DNA of 64,000 bases, taken from contig QEYB01001208.1 of NCBI GenBank assembly GCA_017562135.1, positions 1,178,001-1,242,000 on the forward strand, written 5' to 3'. Below, piece after piece: positions 50,132 to 62,100 of the stretch; within the stretch, counting starts at the first letter, position 1; each line of letters starts with the position of its first letter. A program made the position numbers and the translations under genes. Source of the stretch: Dipylidium caninum (taxonomy: Eukaryota; Platyhelminthes; Cestoda; Cyclophyllidea; Dipylidiidae). The notes below the pieces were generated by a model. The model saw only the letters and a program-made list of their open reading frames with translations. It ran no database searches and was not told the origin of the DNA.

Positions 50132-52695
50132 ATGAACAGCGTCGTAAACGCGTACAAGTCGAATGCCTACGAAGTTATTCACTTCAAATTGAGTATGACC
50201 TACGCAAAGTTTATTTGGCGCTGCTTATTAGAAAGACTTAATTCGTCCCGCCCGATTCTCATGATAGCTTTCCCCATATCCGTCCGATTTCCGCGCTACT
50301 CTACTTAGGCTTAGGTCTTTTAATTCATGTAGATTCTTCACTTTTTAGAACATGGCTTCGGCCTTAATCCTACTTTGACTAAGGGCGAAAGAGCTTGCGT
50401 CGTACGATTTATGTTTTTCTATTATAACTGATTATGAAGCCACTCTTATTATTCACCTTTGTTACTAAATGGAATTGTATTTGCTTTATCCAAACAGTTC
50501 GTGAAAAGGAAGACTTGGATGCTAATGACGCTTTCGTCGCGGAAATGACGCATCAAGTGTTTGGCGAGAGGTGGGTTATCAAATCGTTATGTTAATTGTG
50601 GTAGCGAAATAATATTCGGCTATAAGGATCTCAACATTACGATCGCTTATATGGCCGGAAGCCTTTCAACTTTTGTTGATGTCAACTATTCGGAGAAAAT
50701 ATCCCCTTCTCTATCCGATGGGATTGAGGTTTTTCTGGAGTATCAATCATGTTTGTCTCTCTAGCCCGATGATATTCTTAAATCTCTGAGAAGTGTATAT
50801 ACCGGAGGGATTTATACTGATAAAACTGATTTCTTGAGAAAATTTGAGGAAGAATTAAAGTTCAAGCCTTTCGGTAGGCTACAATCCGGCTACACAATTA
50901 ACAGAGATGGACAATCTCGGGAGTTTGTGGTGTACTACATTGATCATTCTTCAATTGATTTTGAGGTCTTTTCCGGATACCTTTCACGAATGGAGCCATT
51001 CCTCTTATTCTATGTTGATGAATCCTCGTTCATTAATTTGGATGATCGATGGAGTTTTTACGTACTGTAAGTCCCATACTATTATCCCATAATTGTTAGT
51101 TACGAAAAGTTCAGCTCAACGAGTTCTCCAAACAAACGTTTTGCGTTCGCTGGTTATGTATCAGTGTACAAATTCTATGCGTATCCGGAACACCTTCGGC
51201 CGAGATTGAGTCAGATGGTGATTCTGCCTCCCTTCCAGAAGATGGGTCACGCTACTCGACTTCTCGAAACCATTTACGAAAATTTAACTCCTCTACCTGA
51301 AGTTGTTGATATTACCGGTATGACTTAAGTAGAATAAACCCCAACCGCCTTTAAAAAGACGAGTGTACGAATGGGACTAATCAGTAGGGTAGAATCAAGC
51401 AATGATTCACCCATCTCGAATTTTGCTTTTTATGAGTTTTCTATCGTCTTTCTTATCGTTAGTAGGAAATGCTGTAACCATCCATTCCCGGGAATGTACA
51501 TCGTATTGTTTTGTTTTTTTGACGTGTTTGTCGTTTTTAATGTGCCTTGTCCTTTTTATCAAACACTCCCAAGTAGATCAGTTTTAAGTTTTCAAACGCC
51601 ACGTAATTAGAAGAAGTCGGCACTGGGTTAGCTCATCCTAGACTCGATGGGTAGAAAAGTGGCCAATGTGTATGGTATTTTGTGAAACAAGTACGCGGTT
51701 TATATCGTGCACATTTTCTATGTGCAGTGGTTCCATACTTTAGAATCGTAAGTCGTAATATCGAGTTGAAGTCAACCATTCCTTGGGCAATATGAAAAGT
51801 CTCATGGAATATGATCTTATGCATATATATTGTAGTTGAGAGCCCTTCTGACGATTTGACTCGACTGCGCGATTACCTGGACAGCAAGCGTTGCCTGCAA
51901 CTAGCAGACTGTTTGAAAATCCTCAAGGAAGTGAAGGAAAATGTGAGAATGTTGGCAGCAGCAACAACAGGTGCCAGCCAATCAAGGTTGGGTGTGGGAT
52001 TACGAGTACAAGCAGAGATCGCGGATGTGGCGCCGCCTAGCTCAAAACGCAGACGTTTCAATGTCACTCCCGAGGAAAACCTCAGTATAGACGTGGCTAA
52101 CAGTTTCTACAACGTTGTACGACAAAAACTGAAGTTATCTCGCACGCAGTCACGTCGCGTCTATCAAATCCTCATCTTTTTCCTTCTCACTCACAACCAA
52201 CCCGAAGCGGTAGAGGCATATCGCAGGGCTCTTCTTAAACGCACTCGCATTGTCAACGGTGTGAGTGCCCTTTTTTATATAAGTATAAAACATTCTCCTT
52301 CTTTACAACTGACTGAGCTTACTCTTGGTATCAAACGATCGACCGTATTGGTCTGTTTTATCGTCTTATAGGATATCTAAATGGCAATGATGGAAATTGT
52401 AAGACTTAGATAACATAGCTTTTTCGTCTACTTTAAAGCGGAGATGTGGTATACAGGATCATCTTGAGACGATTACTGTTTCCGTTTTTTTCAGCGTCCT
52501 CGGTTAGCTTCGTCAACTTTTACACCAGTAATGAATCAGTACAATTTGATCACCGATCTGTTTAATGAGGAATATGAACGCGAGGTGGTGCAACAGGTGG
52601 AAACGGAATTGGTTGCTTACAAGAAGATAGCCGAGAAGTTGGAGGCAGCTGTGGCAGCGGGTGAGGTGAATCTTAAAAGTCTGGAAGAATGCTGA
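50132..52695 (+). CDS. HAT1: Type B histone acetyltransferase HAT1
   Basis: HAT1 acetylates Lys5 and Lys12 of newly made histone H4. Seven exons (50132-50192, 50498-50570, 50605-50728, 50765-51066, 51100-51317, 51836-52260, 52495-52695) close exactly to 467 aa. The first exon (MNSVVNAYKSNAYEVIHFKL) matches the family N terminus, and the next leads to THQVFGE and IFGYKDLNITIAYMAGSL. The N-terminal domain has FKPFG...YTI and FLLFYVDESSFINLDDRW. The GNAT core has YVSVYKFYAYPEHLRPRLSQM and VILPPFQKMGHATRLLE with the acetyl-CoA loop Q-x2-G-x-A. The catalytic-region Glu is kept in DITVESPS. The C-terminal helical extension follows. Introns 2, 3 and 4 are 34, 36 and 33 bp. An AATAAA lies at 52971, 275 nt past the stop. 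Confidence 0.96.
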
Positions 52696-54016
52696 GACTT
52701 CTACCTTAACCCGTTTCCTTGGACCCCTCGACCTCACCTGATCTATATCACTGAAGCGTCTTTTATACGTAACAGAGCTGGTTAAAATACTCAACGTTTA
52801 TATCTTAATTTAAGTCAAATGTGTTTTTTTACTACCAGAGCTTGTTTCATTCTCAGAGTTATTTGATTTATGTGACGTCTCTGTAGCCCAGACATACAAA
52901 CGTTTTTACCAGAGGTCGTGGAAACACGATAGGGATCATTCACTTTTCATGTTCTCATCGCGTCTCCATAAATAAACACACTTTTGTACATCAACGATAA
53001 GACCGCTATTTAGCACCAAGTTGCTCTACAATTAAGCAATCATTTTGGGTACGGACTGTTGTGTACCGACTTAGAGATCAGTTGTTTCATAGCAATGTCG
53101 AATCACTAGTAGAAAATTTCTTTCTCTAATCTATTTTCGCCGGTAACAAATGGGCATCACTAAAGTTCCTAGAACTGTTGAAGCTTTAATTGGTCTCAAT
53201 ATTTTGGTCTGTATGACTAAGCGATTGGTTCGAAGGGCAGATTGTGAAATCCCTCGAAGTACTACTTTGTTACTGAACGGACATGTGGGTTGGGTAATAA
53301 CGTTATACCAGAAGCAGAATTTTATATTCTTGTTCCAAAAACTTTTCGGGATCTTAGTGAATATTTTGATTTATTCGTACCAGTAGGGGGCATGTATATC
53401 ACGTGGTATATGCGTCAGCTGATTGCTTCCGTGTTATAATGACGACCGTGGGTGCCCAATTTTCGTCGCCTGAAGTGCTTCTTCACGCTAAATTACACAC
53501 CATAACTATCATGTATACAAAAATAAGGTTCAACCCTGTTTTGTTTTCTATGATCCAATGAGTACTAAAAACCAACAAGATATTCGAATGAGGAAAAAGA
53601 AATCGGATTAACAAAAAAGAGCCGCTGAGACCTTATCTGTGAACGTACGTCTAAAAGGATGCCTACGGTAAAATTAACTAGATCAGGAAGGCATAGCTTT
53701 TAGATTTTTCACAAATGACCAATGGAAAGGTTAGAAGTAACCTTGGACAAAACCATGTAGCACAAAAGTTCGGTGTTAGGAAAAATCTTAACGAAAACAA
53801 AAGGTACGTTTTACTAATCCGAAACCCGGAGCCATGATTCCAACAGAGCAACTCGATTAATGTGGAGGTATCAAAGATAAATTTAATAGAACATTGCATA
53901 CTCATAAACACATTTACATACCACACACCAAGCTAAAACAAAGGGAAACGAGACGGCGAGATCGGAGGGAGTGATGGATATAAGAGGCAGTGTGGTAGAG
54001 GTTTTAGTGAGTGATA
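52696..54016. other. Convergent intergenic region between HAT1 and SAMD8
   Basis: It contains the HAT1 3' UTR with an AATAAA at 52971-52976. No exon or repeat supported in the remainder. Confidence 0.45.
52971..52976 (+). terminator. Candidate HAT1 polyadenylation signal
   Basis: AATAAA in the sequence ccataAATAAAcacac, 275 nt downstream of the HAT1 stop. It is the first canonical hexamer I found there. Confidence 0.4.
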
Positions 54017-55751
54017 TCACTTATATATTTCTTGTTGAACAGGGGAAACAGCTGTGGCGGAAGCAGAGGTTGAGATGGAAGTGGTGGCTCGGAAATTCGG
54101 AGCATTGGTGGAAGACGGAGTGGTAAAGCATAGAGAGACAGCTGTAAGAGGCGTAGCGACCAAGGGAAAACAGCGCTTTCGCCAGAGATGGACGGCTTCA
54201 CGTAGGGGATTGGTAAATTCGTGGGGCACCGCACCGCGTACATCCGATTCAAAAAGGGTTAACAAGGGAAACCAAATTTGAGCTCGTCTTTTGTCACGCA
54301 ACAAGAGGTGGTGATTATTGGCCTGCCAGTGGTAATAGAGGAAAAGGCGTGACGTGATGTAGATGGCGATGAAAACGTCAATGGAATAGTGTTCATGCGC
54401 GGCGAGGATGAAGAAAACACCGAAAACGTTGAGCACCCAGGTGAAGTTGTGAAGACGATTTAGACGGTATGGCGTGTATTCAGTTATAAAGAAATTGAGC
54501 ATTGTTATCACAGTCGTGTGACCGCTGAACATGTAGTCACCACAGGTCCTCACTCCTCGCAGACTCATACCTGATGCAATGGAAACGATATTGCAAAAGA
54601 GATTGTTTACGAAATCAGGGTGGGATTTAAGTAGTTTATTGCTTTGGTTATCTTAATAACGCAGGATTGCTCCAATAAAATATAGGTCAATTTTGGAAGC
54701 AGCTATCATGGTTACTCTAGAAAAAGTAACCGTAGTGCATTACAGATAACAGCGTACACAAAAGTAAAATAGTCAGGAGAGAATCCGATTTAGGTGCGAA
54801 ACTTAGCCGACAACATGTAAAACACATAAGGAAAAGAGTTTTGTTAATATCTCAGAAAAGTGTTATATTACAACTCATTAATAATTATGAAATCAGCATA
54901 ATTGAAAAGCCATATCATCGACTGTCTGGTCACCGACTACAATTTTATGGCCTAGTTAAAGGACAGGAAAAAAGCTCACCCATTCCAAACCATATTTCGG
55001 CAGCTCGTGCAAATCTTTCCCAATGGGAGTGGAAAACAAAGGGTTGACATTCAACCAAAAGATGTTTTCCAGGGACGCTCAAAGAGGTGATAATCATTGT
55101 AACAGACCGCAGTAGAAAAACAGTTCCGAGAAGAGAGCAGTAGCGACGAAGAAGAATGAGACGATGTTTGTGGAAGAGGAGGACAGTAATCCATATAAGA
55201 AACAGACATAAGGCAATCAGTTCAGCCGCCTCAAAAGCCCACGGAATATATGGTAAGTTGTCGAGCAATATGTCTGGAAGCGGAGGGTATTTGGATATGT
55301 CAGGTAGGCGTTCGTGGGCGAGGACCATCACAAAAGAAGTGATCCCGAGGGAGAGAAAGGCGTAAAGTGTGCTAAGGGCAACTTTCCAAATTTTCGGATT
55401 TGGTTCGCAAATTGAGGGAGTGGTAGTAGGACGAAAGGACCCGGGAGGATAGGCGCATTCTGGTTCATAATCAGAGGAAAGACTTGAACTGGAGCCACTA
55501 GAGTAAGCTTGAGAGTGACGAGAACGCCATACATCGATCAAAAATATGAGCCTTTTAAGGACGCCCACTCTAGCGATGCCCATATCTCGAAGATCATTTA
55601 CTGTAAGCATTGAAAAGGTAAACCCATCAATCATGTGCTCCTCAAAAAGAAGACGTGTTTCGGTATCGATACCTTGTGACTCAAGCCAGTGAGAAAAATC
55701 TTCTAGGGATTCATTGACGCGACGGATTGATTTGCAGATACATTTCTTCAT
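54017..55751 (-). CDS. SAMD8: Sphingomyelin synthase-related protein (SAMD8/SMSr)
   Basis: Exons 55751-54980 and 54570-54017, joined in phase 1, give 441 aa (human SAMD8 is 415). An N-terminal SAM domain (about residues 10-75, [14 protein letters not shown] ... DLRDMGI) is followed by a Ser-rich linker and six predicted membrane spans. The SMS family motifs are all present: [31 protein letters not shown] and HYSIDVFIA, so the His-His-Asp catalytic triad (GHT, EHYS, ID) is intact. The presence of the SAM domain and the [15 protein letters not shown] loop favours SAMD8 over SGMS1/2. SAMD8 makes ceramide phosphoethanolamine in the ER and acts as a ceramide sensor in other animals. The C-terminal tail is Ser/Thr/Pro-rich. 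The single intron is 409 bp. Confidence 0.96.
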
Positions 55752-57109
55752 ATTAATGCGGAGAAGCTACATGTAAAGATGGCTTTTAAGCAAAATTCAC
55801 AACTATAAATCCAAAAGCCCACGATGAAAGCACCAGAGTTGAAAATATGCGATTGGATAACCTGCGAGTTAAACTACAAATGAGGCTATTATTGGTAAAG
55901 AGAAAATTCTGGGAAAGCACAACATACATCACGAAAACAACTACGTCATACGTTCCTATGAGAAAAATAATAAGACCAGAACAAACTAAAGGTAAAGCAT
56001 AAAGGCAGTTTGAGTCAGAACAGCAAACTGTTAACCCGGCTAACCGAAATCTTCCTCGCGAGCCACAAGGTTAATCTGGCATCCACCGGTGACTTTTCAA
56101 TTAATGTGGTAAAACGGATGTTTGCTGACACCTTAGAAACCTTCCGATTACATTTATATTGCCTCGGACAAACGTTTTTGGTGTACTTAACCGAGTTTTA
56201 ATTTGCCTTGAGCGCATAACTCTTGATCCATGCCACTTTGTTCTAATCTGCCATAATCCGTTTCCCCAGTACATCTGGACGTATGAAATGACGGCAGATT
56301 ATTGGAACATGCCTTTCCTTTTTGTATACTCGGACCATATCATGAATTTGGTGCTACGTCTAACCCTCAACGTCTCCGCACATTTGTAATCTTCTGCTCG
56401 GGATTAATTCCCATAACGACTTTATGAACTATAAATTTAGACTGGGTCTCGCAACTGGATGAAATGAATTATATGATGTCACCCTGCTTAAGTACTCCAC
56501 CATACATTTAAGTTGCCGGGAGAAGCCTGAATTATTTGGCCCGCCCACCACAGTGTTAGAAGCCCTTTTACTTTGATTTCATAATACTTGCAATTGCTCG
56601 ATCCAGACTTTCTCCGAAGGGTTGCGACTATTGGCTGGTATGGCACCTAGGAGACTGTGGATTCTATATTTTTCTTCGTTTCCATAACTTGGTCATAGTA
56701 CCTAGCCTATATGCTTTACCTTATTATTTGGACGTCTGCCTTTCACCTTACAAAAGAATTATATTCGCTAGTTCTTTACGTTTGGTTGCCCCAAATGAAA
56801 AATGGAAGAACAAGACGTGCACTTCAGACTTATTTCCAATATATTATTTGCGAAAATGCAAGAACGTTTTGTGTGCATCCAAGAAGTTATATGCCCTACA
56901 TGGGAATAAAGCCATATTCTCGTGATTTTCTACGGAAAAGTGTTCAATGACCTAGCATTCCGTCAAGTTAGAGACTACGAGACTCACGTCTGTCAAGGCC
57001 ATCGTCGATTTTCGGATCGTCGGAAAATAATTTGTGAGGAGGGCTGAGAAACTCAGATGCGAATGAAATAAATGCACCAGAAAAATTTTCAAAATCAATT
57101 GATTTCAAG
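55752..57109. other. Intergenic region upstream of SAMD8
   Basis: No supported exon. An ORF at 56711-56950 is open but has no match or splice context. The region must include the SAMD8 promoter next to 55752. Confidence 0.4.
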
Positions 57110-57770
57110 AAATTCGATCTTTCAATCGCTCACCAGCTTAGAGAAATTAATTGGGTTCAACGTATTTGCAACATCTGAGTTTCATTGCACCTGAAAGGTA
57201 ACGAAGTTAATCCACTTCTGAAAGGTCTAACTGCTGGTGACGCAAAGCGAACTCTTTAGAACAACATCAAACGAAATGATGGTGGGTAATGCGAGATAAA
57301 CCAGCCCGGACGACATCGAAAACAGAGATTCACCAAAATAGGCTATGAATTTAGTCAGGTGGGATTACAAAGGGATACAGAACTTTGAACTTTCACCAAA
57401 CAGCCAAAAGATCAGGTCTAACGTAAACGCTCATCAACTGACCAAACTGAGCGATGCAATCAAATCGAGCAAGGCGGCTAGAGATAACAAATCGTGAGGG
57501 TGTTTTTGGCTAACATGATAATGCACAGCCCCCCAGCTCTGTGGTCGCTCACGAAAAATTATGGGATCTAGATTGGGTGCGGTGACACATGCGTCCTGCG
57601 GCCCTGACCTTGCGCCTTCTGATTATTATTTCCTGCTTCGTTTCATGCAGAACTTTTCAAGTGGGCAACTTTTTAATGACGTTGATGATGTCAAATAACA
57701 CTTTATTCAGTTTCTTGAAAGCAAAGTGGCGATTAAATGAGTTTGGAGCTATGAACCGGTCTGAATGATG
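57110..57770 (+). mobile_element. Decayed mariner-family transposase
   Basis: Reading across frames gives an ordered series of mariner transposase motifs interrupted by stops and frameshifts: AHQLREINWVQRIC, the first-catalytic-Asp block decayed to TAGDAKRTL (from GDEKW), NNIKR, VRWDYKGIQNFELSPNSQ, the second Asp block DNAQPPSSVVAHEKLWDLDW, the third block GPDLAPSDYYFLLRFMQNF, and NDVDDVK with a C-terminal FLESK. The spacing and sequence fit the mariner D,D34D type. It cannot encode a functional enzyme. The N-terminal DNA-binding part and terminal inverted repeats were not found, so this is an old fragment. Confidence 0.85.
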
Positions 57771-59164
57771 ACAAAAACTGACAGAAATAAATCAAATAAA
57801 GCTATAGCGTTTAGCAAGGATTTTGGGAATTCGTGTTTAGTTAAAATCGGCAATGACTTATTTGGCAGCGCCGCGATTCTCGTTTTTCTCTGCTTTACTG
57901 CCCAGCCTCTTCTCTGCATCCTCTTCTATGCATACTCTTTATTCTGTCCTCTGGTTCGGGTGATTTGTACCCAAATCATCATAATGCGACTTCGGATTGC
58001 CTCCATACTATTATCCGAGAGCATGTCCATTACGAGAAAAGGGAGATTCTGTGATGTCACAATGGTTCTCAGCATATTTCGTGATCCTAATTTTTATCTT
58101 CGGTTATTCATCTATACGTGTATGTCTGTCACTTCGCAAATCTTGACTACTTTTAGTTTCTCAAAGCCATACCCGGGCTTTTAAGTATTCTGGACATTCG
58201 AGGGAAAGAGTAGACGTAGGACATTACTAGGATGCCAAGGGCTCATCTGTCTGAACAAGCTGAATCTTGTATGAAGAAATTTTGTTTTAGCATGCGAAAA
58301 GGCTAAGGCCTCGCATTATCATGATTACGTATGATGTACTTCCTCTTGAACATCGACGACCGATTTTCTTCAACTGATGTCCTCAAATTATGCAGTTACT
58401 GATAACACTCCTCCCAATTGACCTTTCCGTTCGGGTCAAGACGGCTCCTAAGGCATTGTTCTTCGAATGTCCCACAGCACACACCACAACAGTCTCCTAT
58501 TATCAGTGACCATGAGCGCACTATCGCTCCACGCTTAAGACTAACGTAAATAAAGTTTGTCTTAGTTAGTTATTACTTCAGTGTGTATACATTAGACGAC
58601 AAAAATAGAAAGCCGAACATACGCCGAATAGACATGTGATCCGTGTAGAAATTTGTCAAAGTAACGGACAGAACTTTCCGGCATCCGGTATATTTTAACA
58701 CCTTATCCACGTATTATCACACGAGCAAGCGGTAAGAGACATCAGAGTTTGTGAAGTTGGGAAACAACTGCACACGGTGCATTGGTTTAGACGAAAGTTA
58801 GATCACAGTAGTGGTATAAAAATTTTACAACCCAAATCTTAAAGCCGAATATCGATAGCTCTTCTCGCTATTGAAACCAAATTATTTTGCAAAAAGTTAA
58901 ACCCAACCAAACGTTGAAATGTATATAACAAAACAATTTTGAGAAAAACAATGTTGACAGTATAATTATTTAGTATTTCATCGCGAATGAAATTTCCCTT
59001 TTGATCCACGGGATGAACGACAGAATGCGGCGGTCAAATGGGAGTGGGTGGATGTCATCTCGGTTGAATGATTTCGAACATAGTGGGGGCTAAGAGGGCT
59101 GCTTTTGTGAGGGATGAGCAGTTGACGCACATATCAAATCTGACTAAGGTAGGCATAACACGCT
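57771..59164. other. Intergenic region downstream of the mariner remnant
   Basis: An open frame at 57765-58184 immediately after the transposase remnant has no recognisable content. The 3' UTR of the fibulin-like gene (-) should fall here. Nothing else supported. Confidence 0.35.
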
Positions 59165-62100
59165 TCATTTCTTGCTCCTCCAGTCTTCCATGTCACTACC
59201 AACAAATGTTGAATTCAAGTTGTTTTCGGTTGCGTAGAGATAAAATCGTGTGTTTGAACGAACTTTGCTCCTCTGTCCTATCATTTCGGAAAGACGGACA
59301 GAAACCAGAATATCAGCTGGCGGTTCGATTGGTCTGACTAGTATCAATTCCACTGTTCGCCTATTCGAAGCCTTCACTGCCAACTACAAAAACAATTTCC
59401 GTAAGTTGTAATGGATTCGTGAGAATTCACAAATGTTTTAAGACGGCTACGGTTAATCTAACCTTCAGCGAATTTTTTACTGAAATATGCCGTTTCGTAC
59501 GTGTGTCATAAGCATAATGCTCCAATAGTTCAACATTAACAGTTCCCCTTTTGACTACAGACGAATCCAACTCTCCGAGTACCCTTCGCGTTTTCAAAAC
59601 AGATGGCAGTTCAATGTGGAGGTGGTCAATTCGAAAGGGTCTATCCTTCAAGCAGTAGAGATCAAAAGTGGTACATTCGTATTCTGGCATCAGGGAGCAC
59701 CTGTAGAATATCATTAGATTGACGTCCAAGACAAGACCTCATAAAGTGTAAATCATATTGTTTTGCATACCTGTAGCCATTCGGTATTTTTTGTTTCACA
59801 TACATCGATGGACAGCGTTCTGCGACACAACGGTAGGAGCCGTGGAGGTTCACGCAACTGAAGGTGATGCCACGGGCGTGACGCGAAGTGCAAATGCCGT
59901 CTTGTTCTTGACACTCATTGATGTCTGTTAAAATACAAAAAAACCCAAGATGTAAGTAACAAGAAAGGTGCTTGAATAGTAAGAATTGACTAGATATGGT
60001 CTATTATGACGAATGGCACACTGAATACCTCGACTGCCATTTTGAACACGGCAAATGGAAGCACCATATTTAAAACAGTCCTTTGTCTGTTTCGGGTAGC
60101 GGATCTTTTGGGCGTCGAATCTGGTTAACGCTAAAGGCAGTACTGTCCCGCCGACCACCCGATGTAGGAATCAAAATCATAAAATGGATGTTAACTTCTC
60201 CCAAAGATAGACAATGGGATTTGGTGGTTTGTTTCGAACCAAATTACTGTCTAAGATTCGAGGTTAACCCTTTTGGCATCTTTGGATGCTTGTCGCAGCT
60301 CGAATCTGCGATCACATGTGGTTTGCTTTATGACGTGTATGTTGGGCGGTAATTCTAGTACATTTCTATCATCTACTCGTAAAGGACATTACTGTAATTT
60401 AATCGTAGGCAGGAAAATAAAAATAAAGCGTAAGTGAGCTTAATGCAGTCTCTTGCCTCATTGATCCCAGCTTTTTTTTACTTTGTCCCTAACCGGTCCT
60501 AAATGGATCTTAGTCGTAGCTGTTCTCTCAACAAAAGCCTTCATGTGTGAGGAGAAGGGAGTAAATATGGATGGCGTGTTTTACGGATTACTAGAAGGAA
60601 AGAGTAGTCCCTTTGGGAGGTTGCGGAAATTTCATGCACCGGACTCACCAACGCAGTTTCCACCCTTTCCAAGACGGAAGCCAGAAGGGCAGTCGCAGCG
60701 AAAAGAGCCCGGTGTATTGACACAAATCCCACTCTGGCAGAGTGCACCGGTATTCTTCTCCGTACACTCATTTATATCTATGCATTCGGAGAAAGAGGGG
60801 AAGCGTTAAGACAACCAGCGAAGGAAGGAAGGAGGGAAGGAGGGAATAGGCACTTGGGCATAATTATTCAATGCTGGCATAAATGCTCACCGATACACGT
60901 TTTGTTATCCCAATTGAGACGGTATCCCGGAGAGCACTCACAGTGATATCCGCCCTCGTCATTAACACATCGGTGATCGGCTCCACAAGTGTCAATCCCA
61001 AGGACACATTCGTTGACATCTGGAGGCGAGAGGTGCAATATCAACTATTGTTGAGACAGCTTCGTGAGACGAGGGGAGCAGGTGTGTGCGGATGCTCTTT
61101 GGGGGCGATTTGAGTCCAATTTCAACAGTGTCCTATTCTATAGTCACTACAAACGCCTTTAGGGGAGCCCGATTTCCGAGGTTTCCGACTGGCGATCAGG
61201 TTGTTATAAACTGCTTTGATGGCGAATATCAAATCGACACGTTTAATGGTCTTAGTTGTTAAATCCGATTTTGCATTTTTTGGAGTTGGATTTTATCCTG
61301 TTTCACGATGTAGACTCACTTTATTTCGGAAAGATCCTATTGTTTGAATTAAGGGCTGCTATAACCAGATGGGACAGTACAAAAGAATAGTTCCACTGCT
61401 ATTCGACGAATTAATGAGGCTAAGGTAGAAATCATGGGGGCGGGTGATGAGTGAACCTCAGTTAGGGACCGATGTGGCTTTGGAAAGCATCACAATAAAG
61501 GATCATGATAAAATATCACAAGTTCTCCAATACTTGGGCACATTTGAATGTATCTCCCACAATTTGGCTTTCTTCCTCCCTTTCGCCCTCCACCATTATA
61601 AATCTTTGTAAAATACGTGCGGTAATGATGTTCTTGACGGATTCATGCGATTACGGATATTTGTATTAGCGTTGGGTGTATTTGGCGGAGGGGAAGAGAG
61701 AGACGGCGACAGAAGGGCGGGTGGGTGTTTACCTCGGCAGGCGTAGACAGGGTAACTGTGCCATACAAATCCATTTGGACAGATGCAACGATAGCTGCCT
61801 GCGGTATTCACGCACCGTGCGCGCTTGTCTGGACACGATTCTTCCGGACGAAAAACCTCACATTCGTTGATATCTACAACATTCTGACTGTCAATACTAT
61901 TGTTGAGTGTAGCCTGGCCCGAAGCGGTGCTGAAGCCCTACCTCAGAGGCGCGGATGGTAAGAGGTACGAAAGAGTCGTCTAGTGTGGGTTAAATATACC
62001 TAAGGATTTTGTGGCTGTTCCTTGATAACATCCACATAACCCCAAAAAATTACGAATCTTTGACGGGCTAACGAGGAGTGAGCAACTGCACACTTGCGAG

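Noticed and set aside
50026..50241. ORF overlapping HAT1 exon 1 in another frame
   Set aside because: The HAT1 N-terminal motif lies in the other frame beginning at ATG 50132 and splices in phase.
57765..58184. 139-codon ORF after the mariner remnant
   Set aside because: No similarity to transposase or any other family; probably chance.
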